Origin: Rhipidocladum racemiflorum
Taxonomy: Eukaryota > Streptophyta > Magnoliopsida > Poales > Poaceae
Reading direction: 5' to 3'
Length of the DNA stretch: 64,000 nt
Assembly (NCBI GenBank): GCA_036346355.1
Contig: CM070572.1
Location: 11,043,001 to 11,107,000, forward strand
The translations under genes and the position numbers were made by a program. A model generated the notes under the pieces. That model was not told where the DNA came from and ran no database searches. It saw only the letters and a list, made by a program, of their open reading frames with translations. This document shows positions 22,618 through 36,646 of the stretch, in pieces (within the stretch, counting starts at the first letter, position 1; each line of letters starts with the position of its first letter).

Positions 22618-25324
22618 CAATCCCGCAGGAACAACCCGTGCTACTACGACCTTCCAATGTGCAAAGTCAGTATTGAGTAACTTAATTGGCTGTAGCCGTC
22701 CCACACCGGCATGTAGTTGTACGGTTAATCTTGGATCATACAACACTACGTTCGGTCCTTAATCCGACCCGGGCGACAATCTCCCCCTAACTATGTGTAA
22801 GCACACCCTCACACATCCGGCTATTTGCCAATAAGTCACCCGCGTCCAAACCATAGTTTTATTTTCAGAAAAAGAAACATCAATATTCCAACATGTTCAT
22901 GAATAGGGTTCATCATGTTCAACTTTTCAATCCAATATGTCAAGTATTGAGTTCATTACGAACAGTAAACCATATGTTCGTTTCCCAGTCTAAGTATGAC
23001 TAAGCATATGCATGTAATAAATGGATATACCAATCCTAAATTGTCTATCCATTGTCTAGGGTTACCAAGGTTCACATGGCAACATTGATTAAGGAAAACC
23101 CATAATGAAGGTAATATCTACCTCAAACCAAAATAGCATTTTAAAACATAAAGCATGCACGAAAGTTTTCGACAAAGGAGTATTTGAGCATTTGGGATCA
23201 ATACGATCAAAGGGGGTTTGCCTTGCTATTCGTTGTTTTACAACGAAGTCGAAGTCGTAGCTCGTGTTGTGGATGAAGTCGGAGTTGTCACCGAGTACAC
23301 GCTCAACTATTTAACGATAGCGTCGGCTACGTCAGGCTCTACTCGTCATATCGCGACACATAGCAAAGAATAACATCCAATAAGGGCAAAAAGAATACAG
23401 ATAGAAAAACCAGATAGAAATCCAAATAATAAATCATCATACATAACAAACATGATTTCTGGGTTTAGGTTATATGATCTCAAGTATACACATTAATCTA
23501 TCTTTTCTCCCATATCTCGTACTAATGATCTAGTCTACACCCTTACTCACTTTTTATGAATTGTTTGTTCTTATCTTACGAATTAAAGAAGCTAAGATTG
23601 TTTAGATTAATAGAGTTAAGACATTAGCTAACACACTTATCGTATTCCGCAGTACCGGCTCTCGGATTGCGGTACTACTGACATAGGTAACATTGCTCTC
23701 GAGCTTCGGTAGTACCGACCTTAGGTAACAAAAGAGCGCAAACTAGATTAAAGCTACCAGCTGAATTTATAAGGTTTTCGAATGATACGACACGAGTTCT
23801 TACGCTAAGTACTTCTTACGCTTGTATATTTGCAATATACACTATCAAACATAACATTTAGGGTTTTTGCGTTAATAGGATTCAGATGCAAAGTAAGAAG
23901 TAAATTAAATATTTTTCCAGATTATGGTAGTCCATATACTAGGGAGTGATTCTAGGCCATTCTTCTTAACATTCTCATTTAGACGAGATATTCTACGGGC
24001 TACCGAAAAGGCTTAAGTGTTATTAAAATCTACACGATAATAGTTTAATTTTCATTTTACGTTTGCGGCTGCTCCTTAGAGAGTTACTTGATGATTCTTT
24101 AGGAAATGATGGGGGTCATCTCTAAGAGTGTTGTAGAATTGGTTTCGCGGTACCTCGCCTTAATCCGCGACGTTTCTCATATACATGAGCGTTAAGTCCT
24201 TATATAGATTTAGTTTAGCATTGCGTAATTATGAATTGTTTTGCATAACCAGGTAAGATATTATTGCTTTTAAAAGACCTAGGATTTGATTTCACCTAAA
24301 TTTGAATTTTATAAACTCAAGTTATAACTATTTGATTTCCTATGCATCGAGTAGTGATCTATCCATAAATTAGATCCTTAGAAGTGACTTGGGATTGTGA
24401 TAGAATCTTTTGAAAATAGAGATGATACTGATCATGAGTCTATTTGGGGTATGAAGTGCTATATTTTATTGATATAGGATTGGCCGACAGGTTGGAATAT
24501 CAAGAGATTGCTTGTCATATTTATTAATCTAGTAAATAGAGAGTGACTAATGTCAAGAAGCTTGTTCTCAAGGTTATTAAAGAACAGGTAGATTGACAGG
24601 ATAGAAAGGATATGTCAAGATTTGGTGTGGTTATAAGGCAACATTTCGTTCCCTAAAAATTTTATTAAATAAAATTTCTACAATTTAGAAGGGATGAGGT
24701 AGTCACAAGGAATGATTTAATTTAGGGCCTATTCTCCATTTGTTAACATTGTCATTGTTTATTGAGATCGCCTCGTAGTGAATTTTCAACCCAAGGGTTT
24801 AATATTCGCGAGAGAAATCCTTACATAGAATTTCATCACAATGAACAATAATACAAAAGATCGCATTCAAAATTAACACACAAAGAAATATTCAGGTTAC
24901 CCACTCATTATTCTATTTTAAGTACTTTTATTAGACCAAATAACATCTAGTCCTATATGAGGTGACTTCACATTGTGGTTCCTTTCTGAAGTAAGGTGAC
25001 AAGGTGGAGATTCTTTAGTTCAGAGACTAGGGTAATGCCTAGCTTATAGCAGCTTAAATATTTTCCTATGGTTACCAGTACAGTGAAGTCTTGGTTTTAA
25101 TTCTTCTATAAGTAGCATAGGTTCAAGCATAGTTGGGGTGATGACAAAGATTGGGGTATTAATTATTTTGGGGTTAGGCTCTTACTGTCTAACGTGAGTA
25201 ACATAGGAACAATAAGGCATTATTGTATATGCAGTGGAGTTTGCATATGCAGTAAAATAGTTTTTGGCACACTTTGTTAGCTATGGTATAATTAAGGAGG
25301 TTACCATGTTTCTTAGCAACTATT

Positions 25325-27496
25325 TGTAACACCCCGGCATTTAATATGCCCGAATGCTACCAAACATAGACTAAGCAATCTCTAAATACCACAAATACAA
25401 GTAAATTACAGCAAATGCACGAATGCTAAAACCCAAAATTTCAGCAGCATCTCCTTTATTTTAACATGAATTGAAGAAACAACAACAGCATAGCAATAAA
25501 TGGCAATATAAGAGGCATCTAAAATAGCAATAATTAACGGCATGACAACATTATAAGTCTAATTCCAAGCATTCAATGTCTCCATGAGCCAAACGAACGA
25601 TAAGATTCTCATATCGCAAAACTAAACCGTAAATCAATAAGCATCACACTTAATTTATTATCAAGACTCCAATTGAATGACTGTGAGAACAAATAAGTGA
25701 AGCTACGTATAGAAGTGTGACTATTTCCCTTCCCCACATGCCGGTCTCATGGTACCTAAAACAACAAGAAAACACAAGCGTGAGTTCAACACTCAGCAAG
25801 CATATTGCAATGGTACAAAAGAACAATTACATAGCTACAACAACTCACATCATGTCTATCATCTCATTCATGATCACATATCATTATCATCATCATTATG
25901 TATGCAATGCGATGCGATGCACATGTCTCATTGGAAACTCATACCGGTATGGTTGAGTACACACCCGTCGGTGTGCACCCTCTCCCCCCTTCCATCCCGA
26001 AGATAGAGGGTGCCTACTCCTCGCTTCTATACACCGCGGTGGATGGAATCACGATGTAGGACTTACTCATTGGCTCTCCGGAATAGTCATAACTTTCTCA
26101 CCGACCTTACCCGGACTAATTATGACTTTCTCACCGCCCGGGCCATGTATCATGCCATGTATGCAAACATGCCAACATCATAAATAACTTGTACATTAAC
26201 ACATGGCATCATAACATAATAAGCATATTCATCATATCATTGGCAATCATTAAGGCATGGCATGTGAACACATCATATATTCAATTTCAATCTCAACCAA
26301 TCTAACAAACTACAACCCGCTACCCATTCCAATACACTTGCCTCAACCACGGCGACGGATTGGTGAGACGTAGAGGGCACTCCCGGGGTCACACCACCTG
26401 CACATAGGTACCACACACTCACAGTCATGTCCACAAAACAGTACGCAAACACTCTTCTACCCCGACATCGCAAACTACACGCAAAACCCAAAAACAGAGG
26501 TTCTGTCCCATCGGGACAGCAGCCTTCCAAAAGGCATAACTCGGGTTCTAAGACTCTGAATCAATTAAACGAGTACATCCTCGCGTAGCTTAGGAAATTT
26601 CCTAACTTTTTTCTAAGTATAAGGAAAAACTGATTCAGACTCTAAAGTGGTTTAATCTACAGAATACCGTGATCTGTTCCAATCACGTCATAGTTTTTAA
26701 CACGTTCGGTAAAACGAGCATAACTTTCAAACGGCTGGGCGGAATTGGACGTTCTTTATACCCACTGAAAGGTATTGAAGTTACCAACAACTTCTTCAAC
26801 AGGCGGACGACCAAATTCCGATTCTAAATTGGCGAAAACCCAAACCCTAGGTCAACTGCTCATGTTGCCCGAAACAGAGAACGTGGCAAACTCTAGATTT
26901 CGTCTAATCTACCCAATTACAGCACCACCAATTGATCTAAAAACATGATATTAACCCTTAGAATAGATCCTAGACCTACCCCAAGGATCGCCGTGGCCAT
27001 ACCTTCGCCCGACGAACGAAAACCCAACGGATCTCCTCCCGGTTCGCGCGATCTCCTTCCTCGCTCCAAATCCACCGGATCTCCTCGTCGCGGAGCGCTC
27101 CAATGGACGGATCAGCGGGGTGGTGAGGTGGAGAGGCTTCCCTAGGGCAGCAAGGGTGGTGGAGAGGGGAGGGGAGAGGTGGTGGTGCCATGGGGGAAGA
27201 TGGAGAGGAAGGGGAAGGGTGGAGGCGCATGGGGGGGGCTAGGGGGTGGCGGCTAGGGTTGGGAAAGGGAGTGGGGGGCGCACCAAGGGGTGGGGGCCAG
27301 ATTTGGCTGCCCAAAAGTCCCTCCCTTGGGCCCAAACCCTTCCACCAGAGGCCCAACTCAACCCCCAAGGCCCAAAGTCCCCCGGAGAGGCCCAAACACC
27401 CGAAAACGGACCAAAAACACGCTATAAACGGCATAACATAAAGTTTTAACCTTCATTTTCACATTTTATAAAGTTTTGACCTTCCGTAGTGTCACA
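25325..27496 (-). repeat. LTR of the non-coding element
   Basis: 2,172 bp. On the plus strand it begins TGTAACACCCCGGCATTTAA and ends TTCCGTAGTGTCACA. It aligns with 43901-49959 after removal of the nested element there (shared landmarks: CTCATGGTACCTAAAA, CACACCCGTCGG, CACTCCCGGGGTCACACCAC, TTTCAAACGGCTGG). The part at 26980-27330 is GC-rich and open on both strands, but the frames are not protein-like. Confidence 0.85.
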
Positions 27497-30400
27497 TTCT
27501 TCCCCCCTTCAACAGGATTCGACCCCGAATCTGAGATACGCCACTTTGCAAACAACCAAATCGAAGGGAGCTATGGTTCACGCCTCAGAACCCGCTTAGA
27601 AGCCCCTACGATTTGCACCAGCCAGCACTCAGAAGCAAGGAGCTAGGGATGAAAGACTGACAGCTCTAAAGATAACTCACATTCAAAACTTGCCAGAATT
27701 CTTACTCCACTTTGAAATACCGAGTACAAACATAAGGACTCAGAACGTCCCAAGCAAAAGGATAACTTCCTAAACTAACAATGAATGAAAACGGTCTCAT
27801 ATTCCTCATTTTTATGCATTCCTTGGCACTAAAGTGTCCGATCCCTTTAACCAATGTTTCTCCTCAGAAGAGCACGGCACCAACCTCTAGAACCCTCTTC
27901 AGCTCCCACGCACAAAAGTGCTTTCACATCTCAACCTCTCTACTGTGGTTCATCGTATTTTAGACGACGCGAACCAAGCAAGACACAACACTCCAAGACT
28001 ACCAACTGCTTGAACAATCGGCTAACACCTTGCAAAAAATTGACCTTTTACAAAAGACCAATACCCACCACTACCACCGAAGGAAAAAACCTACTTTATA
28101 ACCAGGGTCCTTAAAATCCGCAAAAACAATATCAACCGAGCAATCCATATAGGTTGACACAACTCGCTCAGAGCTCGGCGACAAAAGATCCAATACACTT
28201 CGAAAAGGAAAAGCGATTACTAGCAACCACCAAGTGGTCCACTAATAATTTAATCAACCCTACCGAGGAACACCTCAACGACACAATTCTCCAAGAAGAT
28301 TTGCATTGAGTCATACACAACCTTCCACTCAAAGGACCACGGCAAAGAGTACAATCATTGAGTGAGCTCAACCATAAACATGAACCCAATTGGTCCACAT
28401 ACAACAACTCAAACCCCAAAGCGCTAAAACCACTTTGGAAAGGATCCGGCAACATCCAAAGAGCACACATTTCATTTTTCTAAGCCAAATCGCAAAGAAA
28501 ATTCAAACTTCTAACACCACAGCCAAAATACCACACATTATTCATTCTTTCCTTTCATACTAGGAAGAAATGGAAATCTCGATACATGACAAGAATGCAC
28601 ACTTTTCAAGAGCACTCCGGATTAGTCATATATCCATATATGACTTTCTCACCGACCTGGCTCATCGACTCCTTTATGATTAAATATGCATAAACAATGT
28701 TTCATTTTCCTTTTCATCATTCATTCATCATGTAACAACGGTACCGAATAGTCATTCACCAAATGACTTCTTCCTCGGTATCAAATAATAGAAACACAAT
28801 TAACATCGAAGGTTGCGGAAATTCATATAGACTATGACGGCAGCATAGTTGACAGTAAAACACCACGCCGCATCACATCCCACATCAATTGAAAACTGAA
28901 CTTGCAAAACATTGCATTTCATCCAAATTCAACATTTTGGAAGAGAACATCAAAATTTCAAGTCGAGCATCTGCTCCCACAACCGTCACAAATTTTTCAC
29001 AAGGAGAGGGAAACTCATTTCAAAAACGGAACGCCTCACTAACAAAATCACTTAATAAAACATTCATAAAATCCATCTTTTTGAAGCACTCGCAAACATC
29101 ACACACATTATGCAAATAAATCCAACTCCAGTCAAAAAGAGTTACAAATTAAATCTCAAGAGTTTCCAACACAACCCACTATGTCCATCTGCTTCCGTTA
29201 AAATTTATTCCAAAGATAATTCAGGGTGAATGCGAAGGAGCGCGATCCACTCAAAAACTTTTGGGTGTAAATCCATACCCATAGCACAAATTAAACAAAA
29301 TAGCCAAAACCAAATATTGGCACCAATAGCTACGGGTTTTAGGGAAACTCGGAAACACAACACAAGGAATACCTTGACTGAAGGCATTCAACCAAAATGG
29401 TAAACAACCACACCAGTTCAAAAGGTTTTAAACAACAGCTCAGCATGAAACCCACCATAACTTATATTCCACTACACTTACCATTTAAGCATTCAATAAT
29501 CACTATTTACTCATCAAGAGAGTCCAACCGGATTTAACAAAATTTACATAACAATTTCTTTCTCTAGTTACCATTCCCAACACTTTTAATTAAGGTTTAA
29601 GATGCTTATCACAAAGGCACCCAACCAAGACTACATTGACATGATCCCCACAGATCACCAAATCATATAACAACGTATTCTATATTTCAAACATAGTACT
29701 TCAACATCTATTTGAGCATGGTCAACCTATTAAGTTTGTACTATCCATACGTCAAAATCTTGACAATTGAAACTTGTTCAATCAATAAAATGACTTCAAC
29801 AAATAAGTAATATCTCTACAAGATAAAATTCGTAAATAGGATTATAAGATATGCATTCATTAAGATTAAAATCTTGCATCATGATTATTATCCATTGTTC
29901 ATCCCATCACAACATGTACTCGACATAATACCACAGTTTTACACTTTTCTTCTATTGGATCAATGGTTTTCAACAATTAACAACACTACCAAAGCATCAA
30001 TATCAATTCTTTGCATAATCATCAATCAACAACATTGCTTTTAGCTACCTTACACATAGGTTGCAACAAAATTGTCACTACACAACATACTCCAACTATT
30101 AAATTAGATTTAATAAGTTAGATCAGCACAATGTTCTTAAAACAACAACCAGACCTATGTTTTCTTCCCAATTGACATCGGTACTAGCATTAACACTGCC
30201 CTTAACAACATCATTAACAATAAGTCTTATATCTTCTCAATTGATATCAATACTAGCATTGTAGAGACACAACTGCATACTTCCAAATATACTAGTAGTT
30301 TGCAACAACATAAATAGCAACTCTAATCAACTTCCAAATTAAAGCCACTAGTCAACATGATTAAATTTCTCTATTAACCCGTTAGATTAGAACATCTTTA

Positions 30401-30769
30401 AACAACCGGCAAGGTTTCTTTAACAGTATCATTAATTTACATCATCTTAATGTTCTAACTAGGCATCAAGGTTTAAACTTTTAACATTAACGAGGATCAT
30501 AAGCACTTTTAAAGCAAGGCAACAGATTCTAAGCATGTACATTAACCCATTTAATCATTCTCGCTACAGAGTAAACTACAACACTAGTGGTCTATTTATT
30601 CTCCAGCTAGAGATGATAATCACATTGAATTGATTCAACTCAAAATTTAACTTAGCAACACATCATTCCATAAACCACATTGTTAACTACTACATAGCAC
30701 GGACATAAACTTTTCTAAACACCTTCATGGGGCACGACTTTTCCATAAACCACATTGTTAACTACTACA
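27497..30769 (-). other. Polypurine tract and non-coding internal region
   Basis: TTCTTCCCCCCTTC at 27497-27510 is the minus-strand polypurine tract. The remaining 3.2 kb is AT-rich with no domain-bearing frame. Around 28610-28665 it repeats part of the LTR (CTCCGGATTAGTC, GACTTTCTCACCGACCTGG). TTCCATAAACCACATTGTTA-type sequence occurs twice, at 30666-30694 and 30741-30769. Confidence 0.6.
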
Positions 30770-31193
30770 CGCAAAACCCAAAAACAGAGGTTCTGTCCCG
30801 TCGGGACAGCAGCCTTCCAAATGGCATAACTCGGGTTCTAAGACTCTGAATCAATTAAACGAGTACATCCTCGCGTAGCTTAGGAAATTTTCTAACTTTT
30901 TCTAAGTATATGGAAAGACTGATTCGGACTCTAAAGTGGTTTAATCTACAGAATACCGTGATCTGTTCCAATCACGTCATAGTTTTTAACATGTTCGGTA
31001 AAACGAGCATAACTTTCAAACGGCTGGGCGGAATTAGACATTCTTTATACCCACTGAAAGGTATTGAAGTTACCTACAACTTCTTCAACAGGAGGACGAC
31101 CAAATTCCGATTCTAAATAGGCGAAAACCCAAACCCTAGGTCAACTGCTCATGCTGCCCGAAACAGAGAACGTGGCAAACTCTAGATTTCGTA
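30770..31193 (-). repeat. Displaced LTR fragment
   Basis: Matches 26462-26920 closely (ACACGCAAAACCCAAAAACA through TCTAGATTTCG). Both ends are illegitimate junctions: the left shares ACTACACGC with the parent sequence, and the right is followed by a 34-bp motif present twice. Confidence 0.8.
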
Positions 31194-34100
31194 CACTACA
31201 GATATTAGGGTTTAGCTCTTGCAGGGTTAAACTTTGGCATATGCATCGACACTACAGATATTAGGGTTTAGCTCTTGCAGGGTCATGTTTTAATAGGATT
31301 CAGATGCAAAACAAGTTATAAAAGGAGATGTTTAAATTGATTAAGACAGTCGTGCATTAGTGAATATTCTAAGGTTGATCTTACGGCATTAGTGCCTATT
31401 GCTATTATTCTGTTCTTTGAATGGGGCATAAGCCAGCTGAGGGTTAAGTGTATAATAGGCATAAGGTTTTAATTTACGTATGAGAATAAAGTAGACTAGT
31501 GTTAAAGTCTAATCATCCTTGTAGTATTAAATAGTCTTGCAATATAGCTCATATATAAAACAAGTTCAACATGTTCATGTACTTATATAGTTGCCACGAT
31601 TATATTTTAAGCACATAGATTATGAAAGTAGGATTATTTATTAGCTTAACCCAACCTAAAAAAAATCAGATGATCTGCTGCACATTTAAAATTACTTAAT
31701 TTCCTAGCAACATATATTATTATTATTATATATATTTTTTCCTTTTCTACCCCTTTCTCCCCTTATTTCTTCCTCTCCCGGATCCATGGCGCCTCCCCAC
31801 TTGGTTGTCCGGTCTACCGGTGGTGCCGGCCTCTGGTCTGCCACCCAGGACAGCTCGATCCTCGCCTCGCCTGCCCCGTGCTGGTGCTTTGGCCCTCCGG
31901 TGCCTGTGCTTCTGGCCACCGGTTCAAGGTCGTCCCCCGCCTCGGCTTATCCTCGCGCCGGCCAGATCCTCGGCCTCCTAGGTTGGTTCTCCCTTTTCGC
32001 CGTCCTTTGCGCTCACCCGGTTGGCCGCACTTGCTCCTGCGAAGAATACTCAGGTCCGGGTCACCCTGGTGTTTCATGCCCTGGTTCACCGCTAGTCCCA
32101 CCGCCTCTTTTCCACGTCGGCTCGGTTATTCCTCCTTAATCCCCTCTCTTTGCTTCCTTATATTGAAATGGAAGGGATTTAATTTTGCTTTAGTTGCAAG
32201 CTACCGATTTGGATGGGTTCTGTTGGTTGAGGAGTTAGGGATGATGCTCTAGTTTAGGACTGAAGGGAAGAAACCGATTACTTCTTGGTCTAATAGGATT
32301 CATGGATTAGGGTGAGATAACTGAGTATTTGATGATGCATGATCTAGTGGCTTAGATGGGTTAACAACGGCCTTTGCTTATTGAAATATTTATTCTAATG
32401 CATGATCAATCTAGACCGTACTGTGTAAGTGGGATTGTTATGGTGCATGTATTTGGATACTGAAATGAATACTGATGATCTGCATGTGTGAAGCTCAGAG
32501 TCGTGTTAACCAGACACATATTTTAGTTGATAAGTGACTAGCATTCCTCTGTGTTGGATTTCATTGAGCTACAGAGGACAACATGTATCGGATTCTATCA
32601 ATCTGTTTTATGTATGAAATCCCACATGAGTAATATTTATGCTTGCTATTTATATGCTTAAGTATATTATTATCTTTACTGATGATTGGCAAAGTCCTTT
32701 GCTGAGGTTTGGGGATTTCTCCTAACTTTCCTATTTGGATATAGGCGCTGTGTTCTTACTAAGTAGTCCAAGATACTTGCTATGCTTTGAAACAATATGA
32801 ATCAGTTTGCTTATTACATGCTCGGGATTGAGACAAAGATGGGCCAAGCTAATATATGTGAGATCTCTCTATGCTTGTTATCAGTTCTATTGAATGACTA
32901 ATTATGTTGTGCACAAAGGATTTGGAAATCTCAAGTTCTTTTTTTATCTGTTGGTGCTATGATGTTGCTCAGTAATCTAATATTGATGGTTATGCACTGA
33001 TGAGCTATAAATTTGTTAAAATGGCTGAGCACCAGGGTCTGCGATGATTAAATTAGTTGGATGGCGAATAACGGTATTGTGGCGATACCTACGGCTATTG
33101 TCGCACACCAGGGAGTGAGGCAATACCGTGGGGACGTACGTCGTCGTTATTTGCAACCACTAGCTAAAATCATACTAGACTCGTTTTCGGTCGATGATGA
33201 ACATAATGATGTTGATTACAAAACAAATGATCTGTGGGTTGGATGGCTCGCGACGATGCCCTAAACCTTGCCGTGCGCCGGGGGAGCACGAGTAAGCTTT
33301 TAGGGAACGCACGATGCAACCCTCACGACATCAAAATTAAATCTGAGACCAAATTTAATATTTTACGTACGGTTGGTTTTATTATTGCTATAACCATGTT
33401 TTGATAAGAAAATGGTTCCAAGGGTTGGGGTATTACCTTTGAGGGAAAAAGGAGTGGGGTAAACTTGCTGGCAAGAATCGATTTGATGAAGAGGTAAACT
33501 AGTTCCTGTATTTGTGACTCATCCGATTTTCCCTCCCTTCTTGTATCCTTGGTACTGGCCTCCTGCGGGTTTGCTCTTCTGCTACTAAGTGGATGAACTA
33601 AGTGCTCTAAGTGCTTTGGGTGACTATCTGGAAAAGGCTTGCTTTGCGGCTTTGAATGAGACTTGGTGGGCTTTTATAACATGGTAATGGAGGTTCAATA
33701 GTGTTTGAAAGGGGCTTATTTTTTTGCGGCTGGATGGATTGCTCAATTACTCCTTGTCAGTGCATTGATTTGGGTTTGTGACTTATGTGGTTGGTTGCCT
33801 TGAGCTTTAGAGGTTTTGATTGGGATTTTTCCTTGTCTTAGCACTCGATGGTTCCTTGCTAATTATCCTCTAGTTCCCAGGCTCTTGAAGCCTCTCCATG
33901 CGGGTCTTGATTTTTGCCTTGACCCATGCTTGGCCGACTGGTTGTTCTGGGGAGTTCGGCTGAGATTGCACGTATTAATTGGCTTTGTCAGTGCATTGGT
34001 ATTGGCCTTGGTCTTAGTTTTAGTCTTTGGCTCAGGCTTGATGTACTATACTTTGGTCTCAAGTGTTCTGGTGATTTCAGCTGGACTGTGGGTGCGACTT

Positions 34101-34879
34101 CTACTGGTTTCTGGAAATGGTTGTGCTGTCCTCCTGTGCACAGTAGCCTTGCCTTATCTTTTCTACTGTGGTCTTTTACTGTTTTACTGAGGTAAAATAT
34201 TTCTACCTCGTGATATTTTCTGAATATTCGCGTCTACGGCTTAAACAGGTTTGTCATTGCCGAGTGATGCAAATTCTAATCGGGAGAGGAGCCAGATTGG
34301 CCCCCGGACAATCTAGGGTACCTCACTGAACGATATAATTTAGCTGACGGCAATCTTCTTCGTTTTTATTTATTGTATTCAATTTAATGCATTTACTCCA
34401 TTCTTTTACTTATACAAATGCAATTGATTATGCAGGTTTACAAATGCAGATCAAGTCAGCATAGTAGTTGTAGCTTATAGTTTTGTAATTTACTTCTTGG
34501 AATGTAATCATTTATGTAATTGTGATTTTCATATGTAATCGAATCAATTGTATGAGTTGTAACTCCTGTGACTTGTATGTCGTTATAAATATTTTTGTAT
34601 TTCCTATTTATTGTAATTGCAGACTACAATGTATCAATAAAATTGGTGTTGCAGTTCAATCCTTTGATTCAATCCTTTGCAATGATTATTTCTAATCAGC
34701 AATTGGCAATTGGTTTATTTTATCTTCTTACCATTTTCTTCTATAACTTTTTCCTCCCCTAAATTCAGGAATTCAATTATCTTTTAACAAAAGCTTTTAA
34801 ATTTGCAGAAAAATAATAATAACTCAAATTCACATTTTAATATTTTATTTTTACTGTTTAGTAAATTCTGGGATGTTCA
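31194..34879 (+). other. Non-coding retroelement-derived sequence
   Basis: No gene is supported. It opens with a 34-bp motif repeated at 31194-31227 and 31250-31283. TAATAGGATTCAGATGCAAA near 31294 also occurs at about 23876, linking it to the LTR-like sequence at 19732-25324. A GC-rich island at 31740-32140 follows an AT-rich TATA-like tract and contains a 117-codon open frame from 31786 with no recognisable domain. The right end, TTCTGGGATGTTCA at 34866-34879, resembles TTTTGGGATGTTACA at 58602-58616, the probable LTR end of that family, and abuts the next element. Confidence 0.45.
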
Positions 34880-36240
34880 ACGATGCCGGCCCCCGCGCCA
34901 CTGAGCATGAGAGACCTGTCAAAGTGCATTGTCCAAAGTTCGAGTTCTTTACTGGTTGACGGCTTTTGTAGTTCCGTCCATTCGGCGGTAAAGTCGGTTA
35001 GTGCTTGTGACTTGATGGCGGTGCGTGGTTTGAAAGTAATTTCAAAGGCTCCCAGCTCAGCCGCCCACTTGGCGATCCTCCCGGTGGCTTCCCGGTTATG
35101 GAGTATATCTCCGACCAGGAAAGACGTGACCACCGAAATCGCGTGTTCCTGGAAGTAATGCTTGAGATTTCAGGAGGTGATCAGCATCGCGTAGATAAGC
35201 TTCTAAATTTTTAGGTACCGCATTTTAGATTCGCCCAATACTTCGCTGATGAAGTAAACCGGACGCTGTACCTTCTGTTGGTGCCTGTCTTCCTTGCGCT
35301 CAATGACAATTGCTGCGCTAACCACATGGGTTGTCGCAGCTATGTAGAGCATGAGTGGTTCCTCCGGCAATGGTGATGCTAGTATCGGGGGCTTTGTTAA
35401 AAAGGTCTTGAGGTCGTCGAAGGCTTGTTGTGCTTCAGTGGTCCATTCAAACTGGTCTTGCTTTTTCAGGAGTTTGAAGAACGGTGTTCCCCGCATCCCT
35501 AAGAGAGATACGAATCTGCCGAGTGCCACCATGCACCCTGTAAACTTCTGGACGTCCTTTTGATTTGTTGGTGGCTTCATCTTTAGTATGGCATTGACTT
35601 TCTCCGGATTTGCTTCGATGCCGTGGTGTGACATGATGAACCCGAGAAGCTTTCCCGAAGGGACTCCGAAAGTGCACTTCTCAGGGTTGAGTTTCATCCG
35701 GTAAGACCTCAGGCTTTCGAATGTTTTGGTTAAGTCAGAGATGAGGTCTCTTTTCAATCGGGATTTCACCACAACATCATCCACATAGGCCTCCACGTTG
35801 CGTCCGGGTTGATTGTGAAAACACCGTTGTATTGCACGCTGGTAAGTTGCACCAGCGTTCTTCAACCCGAATGGCATCGTGACGTAACAGAAAGCTCCGA
35901 ACGGCGTGATGAACGAAGTTTTGATGCAATCTTCTTCCTTTAGGCTGATCTGGTGGTACCCTGAGTAGGCATCTAGAAAGCTCAGGAGTTCGCAACCGGC
36001 GGTGGAATCCACAACTTGGTCGATGCGAGGTAACCCGAACAGATCCTTAGGGCATGCCTTGTTGAGGTCGGTATAATCAACACACATGCGCCAGCTTTTA
36101 TTCTTTTCGCGAACCAGAACCGGATTCACTAACCAGTCGGGATGATACACATCTCTTATAAAGCCCGTGGCTAAGAGTTTGGTGATCTCTTATTTAATTG
36201 CATCACGTCGATCCTGAGCGAAACATCGAAGGCGCTGCTT
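34880..36240 (-). pseudogene. Gypsy reverse transcriptase, RNase H and truncated second RNase H
   Basis: Upstream of 36150 the sequence reads ITKLLATGFIRDV, preceded by a nonsense codon near 36196. From 36150 to 35203 the frame is open. Reverse transcriptase blocks are WRMCVDYTDLNKACP, FLDAYSGYHQI, FGLKNAGATYQR and YVDDVVVKSR (catalytic YVDD at 35776-35787); the first RNase H follows with FEWTTEAQQAFDDLK. After a stop near 35205 the frame at 35133-34880 gives WAAELGAFEITFKPR and MHFDRSL, the start of the additional RNase H of Tat-type Gypsy elements. It is cut at 34880 after GAGAGIV. Confidence 0.9.
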
Positions 36241-36646
36241 GACTGGTTTCATGCTCTGGTTTACATTTAGCGCGTGCTCGATCACCTCCTTCGGAACACC
36301 AGGCATGTCTGAAGGTTTCCAAGCGAAGATGTCCTGGTTTGCCCAGAGAAAGGTGATGAGCGTGCTTTCCTATTCCTGATCGAGCCCTGTCCCATTCAAG
36401 GCCGTTTTGGCTGGGTTGGACGTGTCGAGTGCTATTTTCTTGACTTCTTCACCGAGTTGGATCCCTGCCTTTGCTTGTTTCTTGGCTGGTACATCCTCGT
36501 CCTACGAAGCGGATGCTGCAAGTTGGATCTTTTGCAAATTGGCTGATGCCCGTAGGACCTCGGCCAATTCTCAACTCTCCTTCTCGCATTGGAAAGATTG
36601 CCGTACGTCTCCACGGATCGTGATGACTCCTTTGGGTCCTGGCATT

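Larger units (their letters stand above)
19732..25324. mobile_element. Long LTR-like retroelement sequence, split by a solo LTR
   Basis: Non-coding sequence starting TGTGCTTCTTGTGCTAGTCCC and related along its length to 53561-58616 (TGCTAGTCCC, TACTCAGCAAG-like words, GAGTTGTACAGCTTTACCCAC, TTCCAATGTGCAAAG, GGTCCTTAA, CTCCCCCTA). It is interrupted by the solo LTR at 20831-22617 and followed at 25325 by another LTR element. From 22750 to 25324 there is no open frame of note. The relation to family members is clear; its exact boundaries and class are inferred. Confidence 0.55.
25325..31193 (-). mobile_element. Non-coding LTR retrotransposon (LARD-like), one full LTR
   Basis: The 3-prime LTR (25325-27496, minus strand) is complete. 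A polypurine tract follows, then about 3.2 kb of internal sequence with no protein domain in any frame. The 5-prime LTR is reduced to a middle fragment at about 30770-31190. CTATT precedes the element at 25320-25324, but no partner is found because the right end is lost. The same LTR family occurs at 42789-49959. It is best described as a large retrotransposon derivative dependent on another element for proteins. Confidence 0.75.

Noticed and set aside
25840..25925. CRISPR-like or microsatellite array at TCATCATTATCATCATC
   Set aside because: A short, impure CAT/TCA-rich tract inside an LTR; no regular spacers, and CRISPR arrays are not expected in plant nuclear DNA.
31786..32252. Candidate small gene with ATG after a TATA-like tract (117 codons)
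   Set aside because: No domain, competing frames of equal length in other registers, and location inside retroelement-derived DNA. A transcript map could change this view.
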